Source of the DNA: Holtermannia corniformis
Taxonomy: Eukaryota > Basidiomycota > Tremellomycetes > Holtermanniales
Assembly (NCBI GenBank): GCA_001599935.1
Contig: BCIJ01000012.1
Coordinates: forward strand, 1 to 64,000
Reading direction: 5' to 3'
Length of the DNA: 64,000 nt
The position numbers were made by a program, and so were the translations under genes. Every line of letters begins with the position of its first letter. The first letter of the stretch is position 1. Positions 11,165 through 22,855 of this stretch are shown here, piece by piece. The notes under the pieces were generated by a model. The model saw only the letters and a program-made list of their open reading frames with translations, did not search any database and had not been told where the DNA came from.

Positions 11165-14122
11165 ATGCGGTTCACGACGAGCAAGTTTCGGAATGCGCAG
11201 CTGCACCCTGCCAGCCGGGACGACTACCTACGCAACGTCAGCTTTACTACAGGCTCAGTTAGCGAGATCAAAACGGGCTCACAGTCGGTGGTGACGCTCT
11301 CGGGTGGGGATACCCTTGTCAAAGACGACGTCCGATGCAAGGTCGGGGCCGTTGGGGACTGGGATGTGAGCAGGCTCAACGATGGGACGGTTGCTGTAGG
11401 AATGGATGGCAAGGTGGGTGTCGTTGTCAGACCGAGCTGATGGCAGGTCACCCTCTACGACCCATCACTTCAACCCCTCAAGTCGTACACACTCGACGGG
11501 GCGGTAACGAGCGTTGCACTGCACCCTACGACCCCCGGGATCGTGCTGGCGGCCGCCAAGCAGGTCTACATTGACGACAAGCAGATTGCGAGCGGTGCAC
11601 AGTGGGATGTCGCCTGGAGTCCGTGCGGGCGGTTTGCTGCTGGCATTGGCAAGAACGCCGTGCTCGCCGTGTGGCCAGCAAGGGGTGGTGATGCCAAGGT
11701 GAGCACTCTGGCACTACCAAGCTGACGCCAGACCCGCACGCTCCCAATCCAACCGCTCAAGCCAGCGAGGCTCGCTTGGGTCAAGGATGTGCTTGTCCTC
11801 ACGTCGTTTTCCAAGGTAGGTCTTGTCCGGCAGCCAAGCTGACGACAGACCCGGGAGCGTCAATACACACTCTACAACACCCAGCTCGAGACAATCGCCC
11901 AGCAGACTATCGATCAGTCCACCGCGGTGCTCAAGACGGCGGTGGATCACGAACGCGGAATCGTCTATCTCGCTGCAAGGGTTAGTCGGCTTGAGTGACC
12001 GAGCTGACGACAGGGTGACATGACTCTCCGCCAAGTCGAGCTAGGCGGTCCATCCGGGTTCATCGAGAGTGAGTCTTATACATCCTACCGAGCTGATCGC
12101 AGCGTTCCACGCGTTGCCATCACCCCTCGCGTCCTCTTCCCTCGCCCTTGCCCACCCGTCGACGCTACCTGTCATGCAGGCGCAGATTGCAACGCTGCTC
12201 CTGCCCATCAACGACAAGGACGGCGACGCGATCCAGCCAATCGCAGTCAAGGTGCCTCGACGCCAGCTGATCGATTTCCATGAGGAGCTGTTTCCAGAGA
12301 TACGAGGGGATGGTGGGTGCGCATAGCACGACGTAGCTGACGGCAGAACCTGCACAGACGGCCGCCGAGTGGTATGCAGGCGGTGATGCGGCGCCAGCAA
12401 TGTGGTCGCTCGATCCAGCCAAGCGGGCGCGGCGTGCGGCGGGTGTGCAAACTCCTGCTGCACCAGCCACCAAGTCTTTGCCTGCTCCATTGGCCCAGGC
12501 GACATCGTCTACAGTCGCCGCGTCGACGCCAGCTCCCTCGTTAGCTGTTGGTGCCGCTGCTTCCAGGCAAGCTGCTGCTCTTGCTCCTGCTCCTACACCC
12601 GCTGCTCCTGCTCCTACCCCTTCATCCGCTCCTACTCCTGCGCCCACTACTCCCGCTCCATCCACTGCCGCTCCAGCTCCTGCCAGGGCCTCTCCCGCTC
12701 TCACTCCTTTCGCTACCGCCCCAGCCCCCACCCCCTACAACCCCGGGTGGTCGCGCAAATTCCTTGGCACCAAATCCGCCATCATCCCCGCATACGACCA
12801 GCTTCCCGCCCTGTCGACGCTCCACCCCGACTCGCAATTGCTTCAAGTCACGCGCGAGCATCTGCTCTTTCCCATTGCCGGCCCTGGTGGTCGTCTAGCC
12901 GTCCTTGCGCGCGCGCAAAAGGGTCGGGTGCAGCTGGAACGCTACCTCTCGGCTGGCGTCGAGATATTTGGCTTTGCGGCGGATCCGTTTGGAGAAAGAG
13001 TCGCGGTGGCTGGCGAGGACGGGACTGTGTGGGTTTGGCCGCTGGACGGGGATCCACTCGTGCTCAAGGGTGAGTCTCTACGCACGACCGAGCTGACGCC
13101 AGGCGCGGATCGAATCACCCAGGTTGCATTCCACCCAACCGCCGTGGATCTTCTCGTCGTTGCAACCGACCGACTGCATCTGTGGGATCTCTCGACCCAG
13201 ACCAAAACCACTGTCGACGAGGCTCTGCACGGCTTTGCGTTTCACCCGGATGGCCACCGCTTGGCAATCGCAAAAGACCGCCGGATCGGTGTACTCGACC
13301 CTCGCAACCCGTCGCCAGTCTACGGCCAAGCCCACACCAGCCCGAGGTCGTTCCAACTCGCCTGGATCGACGCTACCCACCTCGTCAGCGTCGGCTTTGA
13401 CTCTGGCTCGCAGCGCAAAATCAACCTGTATGAGATTGGCGACACCATCACCACGGTCGCTTCCCTCACGATCGACGTGTCTCCGTCAGTCCTGTTTCCC
13501 GTGTACGACCCTGACACGGCCATCCTCTACGTCTGGGGCCGAGGCGAGCGCACGATCCAGGCGTTCCAAATCGACATGACCGCAAAAGAGCCGATTGCCA
13601 AGCTGCCGACGTATACCGGGTCAAGTGCCCAGCTGGCGGTTTGGTTTGCCCCGAAGACCGAGCTTGACGTGCGCCAGGTGCAAGTCGCCCAGTGCTGGCG
13701 CCTGACTGTCAAAACAATCGAAGAGGTCGTGTTCAGCGTCCCTCGCAACAAGGTGGGTCCACGATTGCAGAGCTGCTGACCTTCAGCCCGAGTTTTTCCA
13801 GGATGACATCTATGTCCTTACGCGGGATCCCAAGCCGGTCACATCAGCGAGCAAGTGGTTGCAGGGTGACGACACGGTGCCGACCCGGATCAGCCTGCAT
13901 CCGAGTGGAATGCCCAAACGTGAGTGCTACCGTCTGACCGAGCTCACGCTAGTCTCGGCCGCACCCAAGCCGACTGCCAAGGCTCGGTTTGTCCCAGCGG
14001 CCAAGATCATGTCGGACGAAGAACGCAAGCGTCAAGAGATGGATGAGCTGTTTCAGCGTGCCAAGTTGGATCTCAGTGACAGCGAGGAAGAGCGGGGCGT
14101 GCCGGCGCCCGACGATTGGTGA
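11165..14122 (+). CDS. Coronin 7-type tandem beta-propeller protein
   Basis: Ten exons (11165-11413, 11447-11698, 11732-11815, 11849-11980, 12014-12068, 12103-12312, 12347-13069, 13103-13752, 13787-13919, 13953-14122) sum to 2658 nt, an 885-residue protein. The N-terminal propeller begins MRFTTSKFRNA and shows coronin features: RQYTLYNTQ, AFHALPSPLA and the DUF1900-like PRRQLIDFHEELFPE. A ~110-residue Ala/Pro/Thr linker follows, then a second propeller starting GWSRKFLGTKSAI, with a WD repeat (DRLHLWDLS), the coronin signature LFPVYDPDTAILYVWG and PEFFQDDIYVLTRDP. Two full coronin modules are the hallmark of the coronin 7/POD1 class, which acts on F-actin and Golgi trafficking in animals and amoebae. 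The tail is acidic (DLSDSEEERG) and lacks the trimerising coiled coil of short coronins. Confidence 0.9.
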
Positions 14123-14190
14123 TGCATCCATGCGGCGGCGATGCAGAAAGGACGCACAGTAGCACGCACAGACTCACGACGACCAAGACC

Positions 14191-15498
14191 ATGGCCGGTC
14201 CCCACCGCGGCCTCCCGATCTGTACGCACCTCCCACATCGATGACCACTGACAGCAGTGTCCGGAGAGCCCCCTCGCACCGAATCCGACTGTACGTCTCC
14301 ATCACCGTGCTCGCTGACAACAGCATGCATCACCTGCGGCAAAGACTTTAACCCACTCTGGCGGCGACCCAAGTCGTGTGCGCACTGCGGCTACGACCGC
14401 TGCTCGTCGTGTGCATCGGATGGCCAGGCGTTGATGCCGAGGGTGGGTGGAGGAGGCTACGACGTTGCGGCCGTGTGTGTGCACTGCCTCGGGATGCTGC
14501 AAGGTGAGTGCGATTGTACGAGCTGCTGATGACAGTCACCGCCGCGTCCCTCGCTACCCTCCGCTCGCTCCCGATCAAACGGCTGAAGGAATACATTGCC
14601 GCGTACGACCTAGTCTGCATGGGCCCGAGGGAAAAGGAGGACTTTGTGCAGGCAGTGGTCAAGGCGAGGAACCCACAGACGGGATGTCTCCCGCCAGAGA
14701 ACGAGGTGGGTGGTGGTGCATAGGCTGGGCTGATCTACAGAGCTACTACCGCCGCAAGTCGGTCCCTCGTAGGCAGGACGGCTCGGCGGCTGCTCCAACT
14801 CGGCCTCGCCCCGCTCAGGCAGCCCCTCGCCCTCCTGCCCGCCCTCCTGCCCGCTCACCTGCCCGTCCACCTGCTCCCGCGCCTACCTGGCCCCAACCGA
14901 CCCAGCCAGCCCAACCAGCCCGCCCACCCGCACAAGCCCGCCCACCCGCACCTGCCCCACCCCCCACAATCCTCTCACTCGTGCCGCTTCCCCTCAGCTA
15001 CCTATCAACGCTCAGCATCACCACGCTCAAAGCCATCCTGGCCGACAACCACGTCCGCGTCGATTTCAAACAGCTGTTGGAAAAGTACGTCCTCTGCCCG
15101 TACCGCGCTGACCACAGGGATGACCTGATCGCGCGCGTGGCCGAACTGATCGCCGACGAACGCCATCGGCTCGAACGCCAGCGCCTTCAAGAGCTCGAAC
15201 CGGATTCGGCCGAAACGGGCCTGTGCGTGGTCTGTCAAGACGAGCAAGCCGTGCTCGCCGTGGTCGACTGCGGGTGAGTCCCTAGCATGCCGACAGGGCT
15301 GACGCCAGTCACCTCTCCATGTGTCCTAGTGAGTCTCCACAACGCTCCACCCGCTAACCGCAGCCTGCTCCGATCTAATCATGGCGACATCACGCGAATG
15401 CCCGCTGTGCCGAACGCGGATTGTCACAGAGTCAGTGTGCCTCCGTCCGACTCGGCTAACGGCGCAGCCAGCGATTGCTCCGGATATACCGTACCTGA
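14191..15498 (+). CDS. CARP/rififylin-like RING E3 ubiquitin ligase
   Basis: The start MAGPHRGLPI (14191) is followed by two tiny exons and an N-terminal FYVE-like zinc finger (CITCGKDFNPLWRRPKSC, then CGYDRCSSC and CVHC). A SAP-like helix pair (LRSLPIKRLKEYIAAYDL), a long Pro/Ala/Gln-rich linker and a C-terminal C3HC4 RING follow: CVVCQDE, VVDCG-HLSMCPTC and CPLCRTRI. Introns of 30-40 nt fall inside the RING (after DCG and after MCP), and a final intron leads to the stop TGA at 15496-15498. Zinc finger, SAP-like region and terminal RING in this order match the RNF34/RFFL class, so a ubiquitin ligase tethered by its FYVE-like finger is likely. The substrate is unknown. Confidence 0.8.
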
Positions 15499-15622
15499 TG
15501 CAGCTTTTGTTGGCGCGCCCTGTCTTGGCAATACTGACCCTGACCTCCAATCTGATAGCGGCCGAAACCGGCGTGAAAAACAGCAATCTGATAAAGTGTG
15601 ACCCCTGCGCTCTTCTCACCCA

Positions 15623-17658
15623 ATGTCTACCCACTCGGCAGAGAAAAAGGTGCCTGCGGCCAACGACCTACCCTACGCGGATTCCGAGCTCGAGTCGATT
15701 CCCGAGCAGGATGACGGTGTCACCAAGATCGAGGCGTTGTGTGAGTCGCTGCGAGCTGGCCGAGCTGACCCCAGACCTCGTCTTCACCGGATGGAAGATT
15801 TGGATGCTCTACGTGTGAGTCCAATGCATCCGCTCGCTGAAGCTCACGAACCAGGGCCATCGGGATCATGTGCTACATCACCTCGCTCAGCTCCAACACG
15901 ACCTACGTTTACGAAGCGTTTGCGACTAGCGACTACTCGACCCACTCGCTGATCGGCACCATCGCCACGGCCGTGTCCATCATTGGCGGCATCGGCAAAC
16001 CGTTTATCGCCAAGATCTCCGACGTGACCTCCCGCCCGACGGCCATTGCCATCTCGGTCGGGTTCTACCTGCTCGGCTATGTCATCATTGCAGGCTCCAA
16101 GACGGTCAACGCGGTCGCGTGCGGTCAAGTCTTGGCTGCAGTCGGCAACACGGGAGTCGACATTATGACGACCATCCTGCTCGGCGACATCACCTCGCTT
16201 CAGTGGCGTGGCATGGCGTCTGGTCTCGCCGCGTCACCCTACATCCTCAACGCGTTCATCGCGGGCTATGTGACCGACGGCGTTGGCGCTGCAGGCTGGC
16301 GATGGGGCTATGGCATGTTTACCATCATCTACCCAGTTGCGTTTGCCCCAATCCTGCTCGTCCTCTTCTGGGCCGACATCAAGGCCAAGCGCGTTGGTGC
16401 GCTGTCTCTCACCGCTTCGTCCTACGCCCGTCGCCAAGCGCTCGCCGGCCGCCCCAAGCGCTCGGCTTTGCAAATGCTCTACTACTACATCAAGGTCATC
16501 GACGCACTCGGCCTCATCCTCATGGGCTTTGGTTTCGCCCTGATCCTCTTGCCCCTCACTCTGTACGCCAAGGCCGCCAACGGGTGGAAGAATCGTAAGT
16601 CGCCCTGTCTGACCTAGCTGACGACAGCCTCGATCATCGCCATGCTCGTCTGCGGCGGCATCATCTTGATCGCCTTTTTCATCTGGGAGCTGCGCTACTC
16701 GCCTCACCCTCTGATGCCCAAGCGCTTGTGGAACCGCACCGTGTTCTGCTGCATCGCCATCGACTTTCTCTACTACCTCTCGGGCTACATCTCGGGCGGC
16801 TACACCGGCTCGTGGGTTTACGTCGTCAAGTGGGACTGGACCCTGCGCAACTATACGTTCTGGTCGAACACGCTCGGCGTTGCTCTCTGCCTGTTTGGCA
16901 TCCTCGCCGGGGCTCTTCAACGCTACTTTCACAACTACAAGTACCCGCAGCTGGCCGGGCTCTGCATCCGCATCATGTACGTCGCGCCACACCGACTGTG
17001 CTGACATCCAGCGGCATGGGTCTCGTCTTCTACGCGTCGCAAGGCCACAACTCGACCGCCGTGTTTGTCGCCGGCCAAGCGGTGATCGGACTGGGGGTAC
17101 GTCGCTTGCAGTGATTGCGCTGACTTCAGGGCGCGCTCTCGGTCGTCGGCTCGCAAACGGCGGTTCAAGCGTCCGTCCCGCACCAAGACATGGCTCAGGC
17201 ATCTGCTGCTCTCGCCCTGTGGACGTCTGTCGGCGGCGCAATCGGCAACGCCATCGCCGCGGCCATGTGGAACTCGCGCCTCCCTCCTAGGCTCGAGGAA
17301 AACCTTGGGGCATACTACAACTCGACCGAGCTGGCCGACATTTTCGGCAGCATTGTCGTCGCCCAGCTTGCCGAGCCCAAGGATGCTGTTGCCAAGGGTG
17401 AGTCGCATCAGTCAAGCAGCGCTGACGGCAGCGTACAACGACACGACCTGGCTCATGAACCTGATCGGCCTGATCCTCGCCATCCTCCCTCTGATCGCCG
17501 GTCTCTTCACCACCAACTACTACCTCGGGAACACGCAAAACGCCATCGAACAAGACAAGGTCGTCGTCATGCGCTCAGAGGAGGAGACGCAGGAGGAATA
17601 CCTCGCTCGCCAGGTGCGCGAGGCCGAGGACAAGGCGGCTGCCACCAGTCGCGCCTAG
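15623..17658 (+). CDS. Siderophore-iron transporter family MFS protein
   Basis: The N-terminus is hydrophilic (MSTHSAEKKVPAAND). Transmembrane helices start at LVFTGWKIWMLY and continue as about 12-14 segments. THSLIGTIATAVSIIGGIG followed by KPFIAKISDVTSRPTA is characteristic of fungal siderophore transporters (Sit1/Arn/Mir), as are the loop DWTLRNYTFWSN and the late SRLPPRLEENLG element. At least six short introns interrupt it. The cytoplasmic tail is acidic with a possible coiled coil (EEETQEEYLARQVREAEDK). Predicted role: plasma-membrane or endosomal proton symport of ferric siderophores. The substrate cannot be read from sequence, and no siderophore biosynthesis gene is nearby. Confidence 0.85.
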
Positions 17659-17660
17659 GA

Positions 17661-17997
17661 TTATAATGCATCTTTCTTGGCGACAAACGTCGCGGCTGTC
17701 GCTGCCACGGCAATGGTCATGGTCGTGACGAGTGCGTGCCGGCTCGAGTGCTGCGTGTGCAGCGCCACGTAAGCGCTGTCAATACTCCGCGTGATGGTCG
17801 CCCGCCTCGTCTTTTGCGTCGACCTTTTCAACCACTACGGCTTGCTCGATGACACACCTTTGTTCCAGCGGCGAAAGTAGTAGACGAGTAGCTGAGCGAC
17901 AAACACTTGCTCGCCTGACGTCAGCCATCGCCAGGCTAGCACGATCGAGGCCGAGCAGGATTCGATCAGAAAGGTGAGGAACGCTCTTGGTTGTCAT
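17661..17997 (-). CDS. Possible small membrane protein, structure uncertain
   Basis: A start MTTKSVPHLSDRILLGLD (17997) is followed by a sequence ending GGCTGACGTCAG, a typical acceptor, and a hydrophobic stretch EQVFVAQLLVYYFRRWNK. In a third frame the region ends with a tail-anchor-like LVTTMTIAVAATAATFVAKK and a TAA at 17661-17663, two bases from the convergent MFS gene stop. Tight convergent spacing is usual in this window, which supports a real gene, but I could not join all parts with canonical introns. Confidence 0.35.
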
Positions 17998-18069
17998 GGT
18001 TGTTTCAGTGCCCGGTGACATGGCTGTCTACAATCGAGGATATGTGCATACAACAATGCTAATGATATG

Positions 18070-20002
18070 CTACTCGTCTTCACTGTCATCCTCGTCGCCC
18101 TCGCCCTCGCTATCCTCTGCCTCGTCGTCGATAAACGCATTGCCTTCAGACCCACTGTCCTCGCTGTCCTCCTCAGACCTGAATTGTCAGCCAAGCTATG
18201 CCGGGACCGGGGACTCACTCGCTGTCGCCGCCAATGCCAATCTCCTCGACCTCGCCGTCGTCCTCGCCAACGACAACCTCCATCTCGTCCTCGCTTTCGC
18301 CCTCGACATAGTGCGTCGCCTTGTCACGCTTCGACTGGGCAAACGCCTTGGCGTGCTCTGCGGCCGCTCGGCGCATTTCAATCTGTGCGAGGGCGAGGTC
18401 GAGCCGGCCGCTGAGAGCGAGCAGAGGGTCGTGCAGCTTGAGGCGAGCGCTCAGGACTGCGTTGAGCGAGGCCAGGTGCAGGGGAAGAGACGGCATGGTC
18501 ATGAGCACGGCACCGCGCTCGACGAGAACGCCCTTTACCCATTCAATCGTGCCGCGCGCTTGCTGCTCGGCTTGAGCAGTCCCGCGCTTGCTCCGACCGA
18601 GGCGCTCGACGCAGGCTTTGAGCAGAGGCAAGGCCATGCTGACGGGCAAGCCTCGGATCGTGTTGCGCACTAGCGCCGGATCGCGGTGGGACAAACACAT
18701 CGAGATCAGACCTTGGTCGCGCGTGTGTAGGCCTTGGACGAGCAGCCGGGTCAACGAGTTCGCAGTGACGGCTTCGGTTGGAGTGTCGTCGGCCGGGTCG
18801 GGGGCGGCGAGTAGGCGCTCACCGAGCGAGAGGTCCGCCATGGCTGCGTCGGTCGGGAGAGCCGAATCGGCAGCAGTGCCAGCGTCGACATCGACAGCAT
18901 GGGCTGGTGCAGACTGCGCGCCAGAGAACCGATGCGTCGTCGTCTCACTCTCGGGGACGTTGAGAGTCGCGTCGATCTGCACCACGCCCTCGGTAATCTC
19001 GGTGAAAGAGACGCGGCCGGCGCCAAGCATGACGCCTGCATACCGCCGCTGCTGGAGGTGGGCAACGGCAAGGACGCGCAAAGAGCCACCCTTGGCACAG
19101 ACTTGGGCTGACACCGGACTCGAATCGGTCGATGGCTTGCGGGCGTCGAGAGCGGTGGGAATCGGAAAGAGAAACGTCTCGCCTGATTGAGAGACGAGGG
19201 TGAGGGACGAGTGAAAGTGCAAGCTGTGGACGGGAGAGATGGTAGGTGGGGAAAACCGATGGACAAGCTGGTGGTTGCTGATCGAGACGAGTGAAGCGGC
19301 GCGGTCGTCTGGCGCGGCGACGGCGAGGAGCGTGTCGGAAACGTTGATAATGGTAGAGACTGGTGCGGTGGAGATTGGGATCGGTTGGGATGTGGTGACG
19401 CTCCCAGAGGCGAGCTCGATGGTGACGAGGGTGACTGCGAGCGAGCCGAGAGCGAGGACGAGGGTGGATTCGGGTGATGGGACGACTGCGGCGGCTGAAA
19501 CGGGTGGAAGCGCTGGCAGAGCAACCGTGTGCGTCACCCCGCTCGCGGTCAAGAGGTAGACGGCGCTCTGGGCGACAACGACCGCAGACCGTTTGCTGGC
19601 CGCGACGGCGACACCACCGGCAACGGCCACGGAGAACAGCAGCTCTCCACTCGAGGGGTCGTAATAGTGCACAGCATCCGCGGTAAGCGCCACGACGCCG
19701 AGCTGGGGCTGCCGCGGTCTCCGTTGGCGCTTGGCGGCGTGTTCGTCGGGATCGGGCAAGGCGGCCCAAGTGACGGCCACGACGCCTTGGACACTCGTCT
19801 CCCATCGGACCGCGTCGTCGGCAACGTCCCACACTGCGAGCGTCTGGGCCGAGCCAAGAGCGGGCCGGACAGACGCAAACAGCGAGCTGTCCCGGTTGAA
19901 TGCCGAGTACCGGGGTGGAGGAGGCGGTGGCAGTGTCGACGGGCCTGCAATCGCCGAGGTCGAGACGGGCCGCGAGGGCCGCGAGGGACCGGCTTTGGGC
20001 AT
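18070..20002 (-). CDS. UTP5: U3 snoRNP / t-UTP subunit UTP5 (WDR43-like)
   Basis: Two exons (20002-18219 and 18178-18070, 40-nt intron) encode 630 residues. A Pro-rich N-terminus is followed by a WD40 propeller (LAVWDVADDAVRWE, VHYYDPSSGELLFSV). The C-terminal half holds the Utp12 domain (LTRLLVQGLHTRDQGLISMC, IRGLPVSMALPLLKACVERL, LNAVLSARLKLHDPLLALSG). It ends in a long acidic Glu/Asp/Ser tail, typical of nucleolar proteins. UTP5 is a t-UTP/UtpA subunit that couples rDNA transcription to early 18S pre-rRNA processing. HAS1, another ribosome-biogenesis gene, lies divergently on the other side of the promoter region. Confidence 0.85.
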
Positions 20003-20279
20003 CTGCGCCGTCAGCTCGGGACGGACATTGGAGAGAGAGTCAGATCGGTGCCCGGTGTAATGGGTTTCGGGCCTTTTCAGCAGCCAGCCAGGTTATTAGC
20101 CCGGTGGTTCAGTAGACCGTCGTGTTGGATCATCCTTTATTCAGAGCAAAGAACGAGGCTTACCTTTGTTCAGGGGGTGCAATCTGCGGCGGGTCAGCAC
20201 TGCCTGGCTATGCAGCGGATAGAGTAAAGAGGACGAGCGGATCAGATAGATAAAACAGCCATGTTTCGTCGTCAGCGCA

Positions 20280-20318
20280 CCGGCCAGGGCAGCGTATTGC
20301 TACGCCGCGCCTGGCCGG
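20280..20318. repeat. Inverted repeat, 9-bp stem
   Basis: CCGGCCAGG at 20280-20288 and CCTGGCCGG at 20310-20318 are perfect inverted copies separated by 21 bp, able to form a hairpin in DNA or RNA. It lies ~280 bp upstream of the UTP5 start; no function is known. Confidence 0.6.
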
Positions 20319-20718
20319 CACTCGGGCGGTAATTCCCCTTACGGGACATCATAAGAGTAGAGGGAGATGAGATGGGACGAGACTCACGAGATGATCGTAC
20401 TGATGTCTGTTGAGCCTACGGGGTCAGCGCTGGCCACGGTACGGCGAAGACGAAGTGAGGGTCAGAACAGTGCTGTTACGTGTCTTTGTCGCTTGGACTA
20501 ACAGACTCTAGTTTGATTGAACACGATGTCATCCGGTGGGGAGCAGGGAGGGAGAAGAGGAGCAGACACTCACCGCAGCCAGAGTCAGTCAAGACCTGGA
20601 AGTGAGGAGGAGAAGAGGGACAAGGTGAAGAGCGCAGCGGGATCCAAGTATCGTTGAGAACCGAAATTTATATCGCCGGCGGTAATCCCGCGCGCTGCTA
20701 TCGGGGGGGGGGGGGGGG

Positions 20719-20793
20719 NNNNNNNNNNNNNNNNNNNNNNNNNNNNNNNNNNNNNNNNNNNNNNNNNNNNNNNNNNNNNNNNNNNNNNNNNNN
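20719..20793. other. Assembly gap (75 N)
   Basis: Unknown bases preceded by a 16-G homopolymer, probably a failed read through a G-rich tract just upstream of HAS1. The true length is unknown. Confidence 0.99.
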
Positions 20794-20868
20794 CGGGGGC
20801 CTACCACCCACGTGACGAAGAATTTCCACCATGTATCGGTTGCATCGCTTGAGCAACTCAACCACACC

Positions 20869-22772
20869 ATGCCTTCAGCTCACTCTCAAGCCGCAACAGG
20901 ATCAGCGACCACTGCAAAGAAACGCAAGCGCTCACGACCCTCGGGAGCGTCCGACTCGAGTGCGGCGGCGAAACGAACGCGAGCGGGCTCGAGCGATGTC
21001 GAGCCAGTCGAGCCAGCCGAGCCAGCCGTCGAGGCTGCACAGCCGGTCGCCTCGACCTCTGCTGCCGCTGCCAACACACCCTACCAACGCGTCCCGTTCT
21101 CAACTCTGTCCGGCCTCTCGCCCGCAACCCAGAGCGCGCTGCAAAAGATGGGATTCGAGACAATGACCGAGGTCCAAGCGCGCACGATCCCGCCGCTGCT
21201 CGCGGGCAGAGACGTGCTGGGAGCCGCGAGGACAGGCAGCGGCAAGACGGTAGCGTTCTTGGTCCCCAGCGTCGAGCTCTTGTCCAGTCTGAGGTTCAAA
21301 CCCGCCAACGGTCAGTCGCTCCCATCTGTCGACCCAGCTGACGCCCGCAGGCACCGGCGTCATCATCATCTCGCCTACGCGTGAACTCGCGCTTCAGATC
21401 TTTGGCGTCGCAAAGGAACTCATGTCGACCCACTCGCAGACGTACGGCATCGTCATGGGCGGAGCGAACCGCAAGGCCGAGGCGGAGAAGCTGAGCAAGG
21501 GGGTCAACTTGATCGTCGCCACCCCGGGGCGGTTGCTGGATCATTTGCAGGTGGGTCGCCATGGCGAGACAGGCATTCCAGAGCAGCGCCTCTATGGCAA
21601 TCTCTGCACCGCTCCCACTTGCAACGCTCACCCCGCAGAACACCAAAGGCTTCGTGTTCAAAAACCTCAAGGCGCTGGTGATCGACGAGGCGGACCGGAT
21701 CCTCGAGATTGGGTTCGAGGAGGAGATGAAGCAGATTATCAAGCTGTTGCCGACTGGTGAGTCCTGTCGAGCATCGCTTTCCGCGCCAACGCTCGCTCGT
21801 AGAAAACCGCCAATCGATGCTGTTCTCCGCGACGCAGACGACCAAAGTGACCGACCTCGCCCGGATCTCGCTCAAATCCGGCCCGCTCTACATCAACGTC
21901 GACGACACCAAGGAGGCATCCACCGTCGACATGCTCGAGCAAGGCTACGTCGTGTGCGAGTCCGACCGGCGCTTCTTGCTGCTCTTCTCGTTCCTCAAGC
22001 GCAACCTGAAGAAAAAAGTCATCGTCTTCTTTTCGAGCTGCAACAGTGTAAAGTACTATGCCGAGCTGCTCAACTATATCGACATTCCTGTTCTCGACCT
22101 GCATGTGAGTCGCGCCCGCACGACCCCGCTGACCGACAGGGCAAGCAAAAGCAGCAAAAGCGGACCAACACGTTTTTCGAGTTTTGCAACGCCCCGACCG
22201 GCCATCTGCTCTGCACCGACGTCGCCGCGCGTGGGCTCGACATTCCCAAGGTCGACTGGATCATCCAATTCGACCCGCCAGACGACCCACGCGACTACAT
22301 CCACCGCGTGGGACGCACGGCGCGTGCAGGCAAGGCCGGCAAGAGTCTGCTCTTCCTTCTCCCCAGCGAGCTCGGCTTTTTGCGTTTCCTCAAGGTCGCC
22401 AAGGTCCCGCTGAACGAGTACACGTTTCCGCTCGACAAGGTGGCAAACGTCCAGGCGCAGGTACGTCCACTCGCACAGTGCCTCGCTCACACGCAGCTCG
22501 AAAAACTCATCTCGAAAAACTACTACCTCCACCAATCCGCGCGCGACGGCTACCGGTCCTACCTCCAGGCGTACGCTTCCTACTCGCTCAAAAAGATCTT
22601 TGACGTCAACAAGCTCGACCTGGCCAAGGTCGGCAAGGCGTTTGGGTTCAACGTCCCGCCAAAGGTCAACATCTCGATTGGCTCGATCAAGGCAAAGAAG
22701 GCGGGTGACAGCGAGAGCGAGGATGAGGTAGAGAAAAAGGCCTACTACCGCAAGAACCACCAGCGGGGGTGA
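20869..22772 (+). CDS. HAS1: DEAD-box RNA helicase HAS1 (DDX18)
   Basis: Six exons (20869-21310, 21351-21550, 21639-21756, 21803-22104, 22140-22460, 22497-22772) give 552 residues. Motifs in order: Q motif ([16 protein letters not shown]), Walker [33 protein letters not shown] in [12 protein letters not shown] in [52 protein letters not shown] and [10 protein letters not shown]. The HGKQKQQKR and Phe-rich context and the DUF4217-like C-terminus ([29 protein letters not shown]) are specific to HAS1, needed for 40S and 60S subunit assembly. An out-of-frame ATG at 20831 precedes the chosen start. The 88-nt second intron is unusually long for this window. Confidence 0.95.
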
Positions 22773-22855
22773 TGGGGCTGATCCGGAGTGGGCAGTGTCG
22801 TACGAGTAGCCATGTGAACACTTACGTCGCGTCTCGGCCTTGTCCGGTTGTCAAC

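Larger units (their letters stand above)
20003..20868. other. Divergent promoter region of UTP5 and HAS1 with an assembly gap
   Basis: No supported coding frame. It contains an inverted repeat (20280-20318), several GT..AG-like segments that could be 5' UTR introns, a run of 16 G (20703-20718) and the N gap. Two ribosome-biogenesis genes diverge from it, so co-regulation is plausible; no specific site is recognised. Confidence 0.5.

Noticed and set aside
16234..17241. 335-residue minus-strand frame inside the MFS gene
   Set aside because: Antisense shadow of a GC-rich coding sequence; the plus strand encodes clear transmembrane helices.
20812..20868. N-terminal extension of HAS1 from 20812
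   Set aside because: It has no ATG start; ATG 20869 is the first in-frame Met.
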